Of a stretch of 64,000 bases of DNA, positions 44,566 to 52,031 are shown piece after piece. Each line of letters begins with the position of its first letter. Within the stretch, counting starts at the first letter, position 1. Source of the stretch: JABMQB01 sp963666575 (GTDB lineage Bacteria; Bacteroidota; Bacteroidia; Bacteroidales; Prolixibacteraceae); NCBI GenBank assembly GCA_963666575.2, contig CAXXYG010000005.1:62001-126000 (forward strand). Direction: 5' to 3'. A program made the position numbers and the translations under genes. The notes under the pieces were generated by a model. That model was not told the origin of the DNA, made no database searches, and saw only the letters and a list, made by a program, of their open reading frames with translations.

Positions 44566-44804
44566 GTCAAAATTTATTAGTTTACTGTTTACATAAATTA
44601 TATCAAATATAGTAGATATTAAATTCATTTAAAACCTTTTAAAAAGCATGTTTTTCATAATTTCAGAAGGCATGTTTTCTGCCTGAAAATCCTTAATGTT
44701 AATTTCATATTGAAAACTATTCCTTAAAACGTCTACCGGGTATTAACTATTTTGCTGATATTTGTCATTATATTAAAGCAGACAGCAACCAAAAATTCAA
44801 CCAA

Positions 44805-45824
44805 ATGTTTAAAATTCTAACTCTTAATGAAATTGACCCTAAGGGTACCGGTAATTTTCCAGTGAGTGATTATGAAATAGGTTCTGAGCTATCCGATCCG
44901 GATGCCATTATCCTCCGAAGTTTTAAAATGCACGACTATGATTTACCTGAGTCGGTAAAGGCCATTGCCCGTGCTGGAGCAGGAGTAAATAATATTCCCG
45001 TTGATAAATACACAAACAAAGGAGTGGTCGTATTTAATACTCCTGGCGCCAATGCCAACGGTGTAAAAGAATTGGTTTTAGCTGGTTTAATGCTTTCGTC
45101 GAGAGATATTATTGAAGGAGTAAACTGGGCACAAACCCTAATTGGTGAAGGTGATAAGGTACCCGCATTAATTGAAAAAGGCAAAAAAAATTACGCTGGG
45201 CAGGAGATAAAAGGAAAAACTTTAGCTGTAATCGGTTTAGGTGCTATTGGCGTATTGGTTGCCAATGCAGCCCAAGCTTTAGGAATGAAAGTTTTAGGTT
45301 ACGACCCTTACATGTCTATAAAACAAGCATTGCGTTTGAGTAGAAATGTAGAATGGGCTAATGGCCTTGAATCATTATTAGCAAACGCTGATTATGTTAC
45401 CATCAATATTCCATTAACACCCGAAACAAAAGGGTACATCAATAAGGATAAATTTGAAATGATGAAAGATGGTGTTCGCATTTTAAATTTTGCCCGTGGT
45501 GGTTTAATCGACAATGCTGATTTGGAAGTGGCCATCGAAGCAGGTAAAGTAAAAAAATACATTACTGACTTCCCCGATGAAGAATCATTAAAGATTAAAA
45601 ATGTTATTTCAATTCCTCACCTTGGTGCCTCAACTGCCGAATCGGAAACAAACTGTGCAATTATGGCAGTCGACCAAATGCGTGAATACCTCGAGAATGG
45701 AAACATTATCAACTCAGTTAATTTCCCACAGGCTGAGTTGGAACGTAATGGAGGAGCACGAATTTTAATAGCTAACAAAAATGTGCCTAATATGGGTAAG
45801 CCAAATATCAACCATATTGGCTAA
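44805..45824 (+). CDS. serA: D-3-phosphoglycerate dehydrogenase (frameshifted near the C-terminus)
   Basis: Catalyses the first step of serine synthesis, 3-phosphoglycerate to 3-phosphohydroxypyruvate, with NAD+. The nucleotide-binding motif GLGAIG is at residues 144-149. The active site is Arg231 (FARGGLID), an acidic residue around 259-260 (FPDEES) and His272 (PHLGAST). The first 330 residues are normal, but the frame breaks at GGG 45794-45796, so this ORF ends with an unnatural PNINHIG tail. Dropping one G and, further on, one T (45893-45895) restores a C-terminal ACT domain ending at 45976 and a 389-aa enzyme. It is monocistronic, followed by a strong terminator 21 nt after the restored stop. 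Confidence 0.9.
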   Translation: MFKILTLNEIDPKGTGNFPVSDYEIGSELSDPDAIILRSFKMHDYDLPESVKAIARAGAGVNNIPVDKYTNKGVVVFNTPGANANGVKELVLAGLMLSSRDIIEGVNWAQTLIGEGDKVPALIEKGKKNYAGQEIKGKTLAVIGLGAIGVLVANAAQALGMKVLGYDPYMSIKQALRLSRNVEWANGLESLLANADYVTINIPLTPETKGYINKDKFEMMKDGVRILNFARGGLIDNADLEVAIEAGKVKKYITDFPDEESLKIKNVISIPHLGASTAESETNCAIMAVDQMREYLENGNIINSVNFPQAELERNGGARILIANKNVPNMGKPNINHIG

Positions 45825-45976
45825 CGAACATGTAAACATCCATCACATGTTAAATAAAAACCGGAACGAAATAGCCTATAACATCATCGATGTTTGACCA
45901 CGATACTATTGACGACCAGGTAAAAGAAAAACTTCTGGGGATAGATGGAGTATTTATGGTTCGTATTTTAGAATAG
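45797..45976 (+). pseudogene. serA: C-terminal ACT domain of SerA in two shifted frames
   Basis: From about 45797 one frame reads SQISTILANEHVNIHHMLNK and on to YNIIDV. After the second extra T at 45893-45895 another frame reads DHDTIDDQVKEKLLGIDGVF and ends VRILE with TAG at 45974-45976. Together this is a normal SerA ACT domain (residues about 330-389) that binds serine or another effector. Total length after correcting both bases is an exact multiple of three. It is a fragment of serA, not a separate gene. Confidence 0.85.
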
Positions 45977-45997
45977 AAATACAAAAACATACAGGAA

Positions 45998-46026
45998 GGG
46001 GCCAGATAGTTGGTCCCTTTTTTTTT
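45998..46026 (+). terminator. Rho-independent terminator of serA
   Basis: GGGGCCA (45998-46004) pairs with TGGTCCC (46011-46017), with one G-U, and a nine-T tract follows at 46018-46026. Its distance from 45976 supports that position as the true serA stop, not 45824. Confidence 0.85.
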
Positions 46027-46028
46027 CG

Positions 46029-46036
46029 TATTTTTG
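46029..46036 (+). promoter_or_regulatory. -7 element upstream of transketolase
   Basis: TATTTTTG matches TAnnTTTG, 35 nt before the ATG at 46072. The nearest TTG (46010-46012, within the serA terminator) is 16 nt upstream, a little close for the usual spacing. Confidence 0.4.
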
Positions 46037-46071
46037 GAACAAATTCAAAAAAACCTTTAACTACAGATAAT

Positions 46072-48084
46072 ATGAATTCAAATCTTTCGATTAAAGCAGC
46101 CGATAATATTCGAATTTTAGCTGCTTCGATGGTTGAAAAAGCCAAATCAGGACACCCCGGTGGTGCAATGGGTGGAGCCGACTTTGTAAACATCCTTTAC
46201 ACCGAATTTTTAAACTACGACCCATCAGATATGGGTTGGATAAACCGCGACCGGTTTTTCCTTGATCCGGGTCATATGTCTCCAATGCTATATGGCGTTT
46301 TATCGTTGGCAGGATTTTATTCAATGGAAGATTTGGCCAATTTCAGGCAATGGGGAAGTGTTACTCCAGGGCACCCCGAGGTTGATGTTAACCGTGGAGT
46401 TGAAAACACATCAGGCCCACTAGGGCAAGGTCATGCAATGGCTGTTGGTGCTGCAATTGCTGAACGTTTTATGGTTGCCCGTTTTGGCGAATGGATGGCT
46501 CACAAAACATACACATTCATTTCAGATGGTGGAATTCAGGAAGAAATTTCGCAGGGTGCCGGACGTATTGCAGGCCATTTAGGTTTAAACAACCTGGTAA
46601 TGTTTTACGATTCAAACGATATTCAACTTTCAACCGATACCGATGCTGTTACAACTGAAGACACAGCAAAAAAATACGAAGCATGGGGATGGAGTGTTGT
46701 TACTGTTAATGGTAACGATAGCGATGCCATTAGAACAGCCCTAAAAAACGCTCAAAAAGAAACAGAAAAGCCTACATTGATTATTGGAAAAACAATAATG
46801 GGTAAAGGTGCTGTTACCGAAGCTGGTGACAATTTCGAGCGACAATGCTCAACGCATGGACAGCCATTATCGGGAGCTGGAGCTTCATTCGCTAAAACCA
46901 TCGCAAACCTGGGAGGTGATGCCGAAAATCCATTCCAAATTTTTGATGAAGCCCAGGAACTCTATTCAAAACGAAAAGAAGAGTTAATAAAAGCAGCTGC
47001 TTTGAAAAAAGCAGAACAAACAAAATGGGAAGCGAGTAATCCGCAATTAGCGGCTAAAATGAAGGCTTTCTACGCCAATGTAATCCCGGCAATCGACTAC
47101 AGCAAAATTGAACAAAAAGCAGGCGTGGCAACCCGTGGTGCTTCGGCAGCTGTACTTTCGGTTTTCGCCAACGAAGTTGAAAACATGGTCGTTTCTTCAG
47201 CCGACCTTTCAAACTCCGACAAAACAGATGGTTTCCTTAAAAATACTACTGCGTTTACAAAAGGTGACTTTTCGGGACAGTTTTTACAAGCAGGTGTTTG
47301 TGAACTAACAATGGCTTGTATAATGAATGGAATGGCATTACACGGTGGAATAATCCCTGCATGTGGTACCTTCTTTGTTTTTAGCGATTACATGAAACCT
47401 GCAGCGCGTATTGCTGCCTTGCAAGAATTGCCTGTTAAATTTATCTGGACTCACGATGCGTTCCGAGTAGGAGAAGACGGGCCTACCCACCAACCTGTTG
47501 AGCATGAAGCGCAAATTCGTTTGATGGAAAAATTACAAAACCACAACCATAAAAATTCAATGTTGGTACTTCGCCCTGCCGATGGTAACGAAACAACAAT
47601 TGCCTGGAAAATGGCCATGGAAAATGTTGATACACCAACAGCATTGATTCTTTCCCGTCAGGGAATTAAAGATGTAACAACTTTTGAAACAGCCAAAGGC
47701 GCTGAAAAAGGAGCCTATATTTTACAGGATTGTGAAGAGACACCCGATATTATTTTACTGGCAAGTGGTTCCGAAGTAAGCACATTGGTTGCCGGAGCTG
47801 AACTTTTAGCTAAAGATGGTATTAAAAGCCGTATTGTTTCAGTTCCTTCCGAAGGATTATTCCGCACACAATCGAAAGAATACCAGGCTGAAGTTTTACC
47901 AGCTGGTGTTGCTAAATTTGGATTAACTGCCGGACTGCCTGTCACACTCGAAGGACTGGTTGGTGCCGACGGTAAAGTTTTTGGGCTTTCTTCATTTGGT
48001 TACTCAGCACCTGCCGGAGTTTTGGATGGTAAACTTGGATTTAACGGCGAAAACGTTTATAAACAAGTAAAAAGTATTTTATAA
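46072..48084 (+). CDS. tkt: Transketolase
   Basis: 670 aa, full length, thiamine-diphosphate enzyme of the non-oxidative pentose phosphate pathway that moves two-carbon units between ketoses and aldoses. His28 lies in KSGHPGGAMG, and SGPLGQGHAMAVGAA is the classical substrate/TPP segment. The TPP/Mg motif is SDGGIQEEISQGAG...YDSND, with Ser replacing the first Gly of GDG. DGPTHQPVEH is the signature of the pyrimidine-binding domain. The C-terminal domain is complete. It acts with Gnd encoded 38 kb upstream in the same pathway, though not in the same operon. It is monocistronic, with its own terminator. Confidence 0.93.
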   Translation: MNSNLSIKAADNIRILAASMVEKAKSGHPGGAMGGADFVNILYTEFLNYDPSDMGWINRDRFFLDPGHMSPMLYGVLSLAGFYSMEDLANFRQWGSVTPGHPEVDVNRGVENTSGPLGQGHAMAVGAAIAERFMVARFGEWMAHKTYTFISDGGIQEEISQGAGRIAGHLGLNNLVMFYDSNDIQLSTDTDAVTTEDTAKKYEAWGWSVVTVNGNDSDAIRTALKNAQKETEKPTLIIGKTIMGKGAVTEAGDNFERQCSTHGQPLSGAGASFAKTIANLGGDAENPFQIFDEAQELYSKRKEELIKAAALKKAEQTKWEASNPQLAAKMKAFYANVIPAIDYSKIEQKAGVATRGASAAVLSVFANEVENMVVSSADLSNSDKTDGFLKNTTAFTKGDFSGQFLQAGVCELTMACIMNGMALHGGIIPACGTFFVFSDYMKPAARIAALQELPVKFIWTHDAFRVGEDGPTHQPVEHEAQIRLMEKLQNHNHKNSMLVLRPADGNETTIAWKMAMENVDTPTALILSRQGIKDVTTFETAKGAEKGAYILQDCEETPDIILLASGSEVSTLVAGAELLAKDGIKSRIVSVPSEGLFRTQSKEYQAEVLPAGVAKFGLTAGLPVTLEGLVGADGKVFGLSSFGYSAPAGVLDGKLGFNGENVYKQVKSIL

Positions 48085-48104
48085 AATACACCGACTTATA
48101 TTTT

Positions 48105-48132
48105 AAAGGTGCCTTAAAATGGCACCTTTTTT
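48105..48132 (+). terminator. Terminator of transketolase gene
   Basis: AAAGGTGCC (48105-48113) pairs perfectly with GGCACCTTT (48121-48129) over a 7-nt loop and continues into T residues. It is 21 nt after the stop. Confidence 0.88.
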
Positions 48133-48207
48133 ATTTTCCCCCTATTAAGTAAAAGAAGTTTGGGCCTATAGCTAAAAGCTTTTTTACAAAAAAAATAGCT
48201 TTCCCCT

Positions 48208-48229
48208 TGTTTGTTCCCCTGTTTGTTCC
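48208..48229 (+). promoter_or_regulatory. Direct repeat TGTTTGTTCC upstream of the GH109-like gene
   Basis: TGTTTGTTCC occurs at 48208-48217 and 48220-48229, spaced by 12 nt. A TATATTTA at 48242-48249 resembles a -7 element. The repeats sit where an activator or repressor would bind, about 55-70 nt before the ATG at 48281. Confidence 0.35.
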
Positions 48230-48280
48230 TTCCATATTTATTATATTTATAGAATTAAATCAATTCTTATACAGGCAATC

Positions 48281-49624
48281 ATGACTACAACTAACAGACG
48301 ATCGTTTCTAAAAACTGCCACAGCTGCTGGCGCTGGCATAATAATGGCGCCTCAAATTTCAACCGCCGGCACTTCACAAAGAATTAAAAAAGAAGGTGAT
48401 GTAAACATTGCTTTTATTGGCGTAGGAGGCCGTGGAAGAAGCCACCTATGGAGAGCATCAAGGACCCAAGGTGTAAAAGTGACTGCTTTTTGCGACATCG
48501 ATCCCGAAGCAGTGGTAAAATCGCAAAAAATATTAACCGACCAGGGCATTCCCGAAGCAACAGTTTATTCCGATGGAGAGTACGCTTTCCTCGAAATGCT
48601 TAAACGCGATGAAATCGATGGAGTAATCATTTCAACCCCATGGCTTTGGCACACTCGTATGGCTGTAGCTACAATGAAGGCAGGAAAATATGTTGCAATA
48701 GAAGTTTCAGCAGCTAATACCATTGAAGAATGCTGGGACCTTGTTAATACATCAGAAGAAACTGGAATACCGTGCATGATTTTGGAAAATGTGAACTACC
48801 GCCGCGATGTGATGGCCGTGATGAACATGGTGAAACAAGGAATTTTTGGTGAAGTTGTTCATGCCAGGTGTGGCTACAGGCACAGCTTGCTGAACATAAA
48901 ATTTAATGAAGACCTGAAATTTGGAGAAGGAGCAAAAGGCGAAGCCCGTTGGAGGACACAACACTCGTTAAAGCGTAATGCCGATGTCTATCCAACCCAC
49001 GGACTAGGCCCTATTGCAGCAATGCTCGATATTAACAGGGGCAATCGTTTTCTGTACCTCACTTCAACAGCATCAAAAGCTGTGGGTTTAAAAGATTATA
49101 TTGAAGAACAAGGAGGCAAAGACCACCCACATGCCAAATTACCATGGAAACAAGGAGATGTAATTACATCGACCATTAAGACCACCAATGGCGAAACAAT
49201 AATTGTTACTCACGATTGTAATTTGCCTCGCCCTTATTCTCTCAATTTTCATGTAGCCGGAACCGATGGTGTTACTGATTTTGATTCGGGCAACCGCCGC
49301 ATTTTTGTTGAAGGACATACAGAAGGACATGAGTGGGAAAAATTCCAGGCCTGGCAAGATAAATATGACCACCCACTTTGGAAAAAATATGGTGACATTG
49401 CCGATGGTGCAGGCCATGGTGGTATCGACTATTTTGTGACACGTGAATTCATAAACGCTGTGAAAGAACAACGCCAGCCTGTAATGGATGTATACGATGC
49501 TGCTGCCTGGAGTTCAGTAACACCTCTTTCAGAAGCATCGATTGCTCAAAATAGTGCACCTCAGTATTTTCCCGATTTTACAAGAGGTAACTGGATACAA
49601 AGAAAACCTGTTACTTTTGAATAG
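48281..49624 (+). CDS. Tat-exported GH109-like glycosidase (Gfo/Idh/MocA fold)
   Basis: 447 aa with a twin-arginine leader (NRRSFLKTATAAGAG). The NAD-binding motif is GVGGRGR at 47-53. Instead of the usual EKP it has EVSAANTIEECW at 141-152, followed by ILENVNYRRDVMAVMNMV and GIFGE...GYRH, and YPTHGLGPI at 237-245 with DINRGNRF. These are hallmark segments of family GH109, NAD-dependent alpha-N-acetylgalactosaminidase-type glycosidases that work by oxidation, elimination, addition and reduction, with the cofactor bound throughout. Tat export fits a protein carrying NAD to the periplasm. The C-terminal half matches the family length (about 440-460 aa). The sugar specificity should be checked, as many GH109 members are unassayed. 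It is monocistronic. Confidence 0.83.
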   Translation: MTTTNRRSFLKTATAAGAGIIMAPQISTAGTSQRIKKEGDVNIAFIGVGGRGRSHLWRASRTQGVKVTAFCDIDPEAVVKSQKILTDQGIPEATVYSDGEYAFLEMLKRDEIDGVIISTPWLWHTRMAVATMKAGKYVAIEVSAANTIEECWDLVNTSEETGIPCMILENVNYRRDVMAVMNMVKQGIFGEVVHARCGYRHSLLNIKFNEDLKFGEGAKGEARWRTQHSLKRNADVYPTHGLGPIAAMLDINRGNRFLYLTSTASKAVGLKDYIEEQGGKDHPHAKLPWKQGDVITSTIKTTNGETIIVTHDCNLPRPYSLNFHVAGTDGVTDFDSGNRRIFVEGHTEGHEWEKFQAWQDKYDHPLWKKYGDIADGAGHGGIDYFVTREFINAVKEQRQPVMDVYDAAAWSSVTPLSEASIAQNSAPQYFPDFTRGNWIQRKPVTFE

Positions 49625-49632
49625 GATATTAA

Positions 49633-49668
49633 AATAAAAGTATTCAGAAATGGATACTTTTATTTGAT
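49633..49668. terminator. Hairpin after the GH109-like gene
   Basis: AATAAAAGTAT (49633-49643) and ATACTTTTATT (49654-49664) form an 11-bp perfect stem over a 10-nt loop, followed by TGATTT. It is 9 nt after the stop and 30 nt before the next start. The stem is A/T-rich, so efficiency is uncertain. Confidence 0.6.
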
Positions 49669-49697
49669 TTATTTAAGATTCATTTATACTAAAACCT

Positions 49698-50276
49698 ATG
49701 AGAGGAAGACTAATAATAAGCCTGTTAATTGTTTTTTCATTTGCCACTTCTGCTCAACCTCAAAAAAACACAGCATTGCTTTTGATCGATATTCAGGATT
49801 TTTATTTTCCGGGAGGGGCTGTTGAATTATATGAACCACACACAGCAGCCAACAAAGCCACCCTGCTTCTTAACTATTTTAGGAACAACAAATATTTGGT
49901 GATTCATGTGCGGCATAATTTTGAACCCGGAGGGGCTATTCATCAAACAGTAACCCCAAATGAAGGAGAAAAAATTATTTCGAAAGATGAAATAAATGCT
50001 TTCAAAAATACCGATTTAAACAAATACCTTCAGGAGAACAAAATAACAGACCTGGTACTTTGTGGCATGCAGACCCACATGTGCCTCGAAGCAGCTACAC
50101 GTGCCGCCAGCGATTTTGGATATAACTGCACAGTTGCAGAAGACGCCTGTACCACCCGCGATTTGGAATATAACGGACATACAGTTAAAGCAATGGATAT
50201 CCATTATTCCACCCTAAATACATTAAAAAATTATGCTAAAATTGTAACTACTCTCGAATATATGGGCAATAATTAA
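49698..50276 (+). CDS. Isochorismatase-fold cysteine hydrolase, exported
   Basis: 192 aa with a signal peptide (residues 1-20, ending TSAQP). The catalytic triad of the cysteine-hydrolase superfamily is visible: Asp31 in LLLIDIQDF, Lys96 in ISKDEINAF and Cys129 in CGMQTHMCLEAAT, with the cis-peptide region GMQTH before it. Members hydrolyse nicotinamide, N-carbamoyl compounds, biuret or isochorismate; the substrate is not clear. Secretion is unusual for the superfamily, though seen in Bacteroidota, and argues against a core metabolic role. It lies 73 nt after the GH109-like gene, separated by a hairpin. Confidence 0.85.
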   Translation: MRGRLIISLLIVFSFATSAQPQKNTALLLIDIQDFYFPGGAVELYEPHTAANKATLLLNYFRNNKYLVIHVRHNFEPGGAIHQTVTPNEGEKIISKDEINAFKNTDLNKYLQENKITDLVLCGMQTHMCLEAATRAASDFGYNCTVAEDACTTRDLEYNGHTVKAMDIHYSTLNTLKNYAKIVTTLEYMGNN

Positions 50277-50313
50277 TTACCCCAAGGCATTTAAATTAAG
50301 GAGTACATTCTTT

Positions 50314-50481
50314 CACCATTTTGGTGCGATGTTTCACCATTTTGGTGCGATGTTCCACCGTTTTGGTGCAATGTTCCACCGTTTTGGTGCAATGTTCCAC
50401 CATTTTGGTGCGATATTCCACCGTTTTGGTACGATGTTCCACCATTTTAGTGCGATGTTCCACCGTTTTGGTGCGATATCG
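50314..50481. repeat. Minisatellite: eight tandem copies of a 21-bp unit
   Basis: Units start at 50314, 50335, 50356, 50377, 50398, 50419, 50440 and 50461, with consensus CACC(A/G)TTTTGGTG(C)(A/G)ATGTTC. Copies differ by one to three bases. Each unit holds a short dyad CACC...GGTG. No spacer-repeat structure exists, so it is not a CRISPR. It occupies the convergent gap between the isochorismatase and SGNH hydrolase genes. It is open in several frames only because the unit is a multiple of three and lacks stops. Confidence 0.85.
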
Positions 50482-50508
50482 CACTGTGGTGATGAAACAG
50501 TGTATCGC
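50473..50508. terminator. Bulged hairpin at the end of the minisatellite
   Basis: GCGATA (50473-50478) and CACTGT (50482-50487) pair with ACAGTG (50497-50502) and TATCGC (50503-50508), giving 12 bp with a 3-nt bulge. It may act as a barrier between the convergent genes. Beyond it, 50509-50671 shows nothing definite. Confidence 0.4.
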
Positions 50509-50671
50509 TTTACTGCAAATTTCACTCTGACAGTGTGTTCACATACACCGCGGCGATAAAAACAGATTCAATGAAATAAAATCTGAGAAATCTTATTATT
50601 TGGCATAAAAACCAAAAATTACCAAAAGCCTTTCAGCATTTTAACACTGTAAATAAACAGCAACGAATACA

Positions 50672-51427
50672 CTACACCACAAACTTAAGCCAGGCCTCAG
50701 CCATAAGTTGTGCGCCAGCCATCGATGGATGAACACCATCGGCTGTCCAGTATGTTGGAGGGGCAACTTTAACAGCTTCATCAAAAACCGCCTGGTAAGG
50801 TACCCATATGGCCCCAAATTCATCAGCCATTTTTTTGGCTACTACCTGGTATTCGTTTACAGGAGCCATCCAACTTTCATCAACCGATTTGGTATCTTTC
50901 ACTGCAAATGGCTCACAGATAACCAGTTTTAGATCGGGGAATTTATTTTTTGTTTCTGTCAGAAGTTTACGGAAGTCATTTTCATAAATTTCGATGGTAC
51001 CATCGTAATGGCCATTTCGTTTGTGCCAATAATCATTTATACCAATCAGAATACTTAACAGGTTTGGCTTTAACAAAATACAATCTTTCTCCCACCGTTC
51101 AGCTAACTGGTATACTTTGTTGCCACTTATTCCACGGTTATAAATAGTCAGATTTTTACCGGCAAAATCGTTTAATAAAACCGAAGCAGCCAAAAACGAA
51201 TAACCGGTACCAAACGACCAGGGCGAATTGGGTAACTCCCTCTCTTTTTCCCTTCCGGCATCGGTAATTGAATCGCCTTGAAACAAAACAACATCATTTA
51301 GGTTAAATACGTTTTTTGTTTCTTTTTTTTCAGAAGTAACACACGAAGCCACAATAGCTGGTATACTAACTATTGCTACTGCCTGTAAAGGTGTGTTTTT
51401 TAGGAAATTTCGGCGCGATAAAGTCAT
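50672..51427 (-). CDS. SGNH/GDSL-family hydrolase, exported
   Basis: 251 aa from the ATG at 51427 (MTLSRRNFLKN); a further 13 upstream residues in frame are rejected. The leader combines a twin-arginine motif (SRRNFLK) with a lipobox-like IVASC, so it may be a Tat lipoprotein. SGNH blocks are present: block I GDSITD (Ser), block II Gly in NRGISGNK, block III GINDYW (Asn) and block V DGVHPS (Asp and His). Such enzymes deacylate lipids or polysaccharides, for example acetylated xylan or pectin. The placement near the GH109-like gene is compatible with glycan deacetylation, but this is inference. It is transcribed toward the minisatellite. Confidence 0.86.
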   Translation of the reverse strand: MTLSRRNFLKNTPLQAVAIVSIPAIVASCVTSEKKETKNVFNLNDVVLFQGDSITDAGREKERELPNSPWSFGTGYSFLAASVLLNDFAGKNLTIYNRGISGNKVYQLAERWEKDCILLKPNLLSILIGINDYWHKRNGHYDGTIEIYENDFRKLLTETKNKFPDLKLVICEPFAVKDTKSVDESWMAPVNEYQVVAKKMADEFGAIWVPYQAVFDEAVKVAPPTYWTADGVHPSMAGAQLMAEAWLKFVV

Positions 51428-52031
51428 AATAAAAATTGGTTTTGGTTTATTCCTAAAAATAATCAATTATTTCTTTTTAGACATAAATCAAGGTTGTTTA
51501 TTCATAATTTTTAAATTCCTACGGATAAAAACAGCAAAAATACTTTATTGTATAAATAGTACAAATGATCACAAAAATCCATTACTATTTTTTCATTAAA
51601 ACAAAAACAACATTTACTAAGGTTTTTAGAAGCAAATAATACTGAAAACCACTACTGGAAAATCATATAAAAACCATAATTTTGAGATAAAAGGGCACAA
51701 AATAAGGGAAGAATTTTAAAATTACACGTAAGACTAATACAGAACAACAGGGCAAAAAGCACAACAATGGGTTGGTTTTAGAAAACCATTTTTAAATTAC
51801 GCAATGATTTTGAGGTTTTTTTTCCCTTTTTTATCCACATTTGAAATTTTAATAACTGTTCAAATTGTGAATATCGTGTAGATAACTGTTGCCGTGTTTA
51901 CTGCATTATGGGTCGATTTTTACATATATTTGAGATTACGCTGTTGGGGCAGCCAAGATAGGACAAGGGTTACAAAAGGGGTATATAAACAATTGAAAGT
52001 TAACAAACTATTTAAACTAGCATTTTATAGC
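51428..52031. other. 600-nt regulatory region upstream of the adhesin
   Basis: A/T-rich region between divergent genes. It has a 16-bp palindrome TGGTTTTAGAAAACCA at 51773-51788. The 9-mer ATAACTGTT occurs at 51852-51860 and again at 51882-51890, exactly 30 bp apart (about three helical turns). A TATATTTG element follows at 51925-51932. No gene is seen. A GTG-led in-frame extension of the adhesin from 51894 would cross the -7 element and is not accepted. The symmetric elements could bind regulators of the adhesin, the SGNH gene, or both. Confidence 0.45.
51925..51932 (+). promoter_or_regulatory. -7 element of the adhesin gene
   Basis: TATATTTG at 51925-51932 matches TAnnTTTG. A TTG at the expected distance is missing. 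A start of transcription near 51939 would leave a leader of about 95 nt before the ATG at 52032 and exclude upstream GTG starts. Confidence 0.45.

Noticed and set aside
50314..50481. CRISPR array
   Set aside because: Repeats are directly adjacent without spacers, the unit is 21 bp, and no cas genes are present.
50296..50559. Several overlapping small reading frames with heptad-like repeats (MVEHRTKT... and MFHHFGAMFH...)
   Set aside because: They are open only because the 21-bp tandem repeat contains no stops in several frames; no start context or family support exists.
51894..52031. GTG-started N-terminal extension of the adhesin
   Set aside because: It would run through the predicted -7 element and adds 46 residues ahead of the signal peptide without family support.
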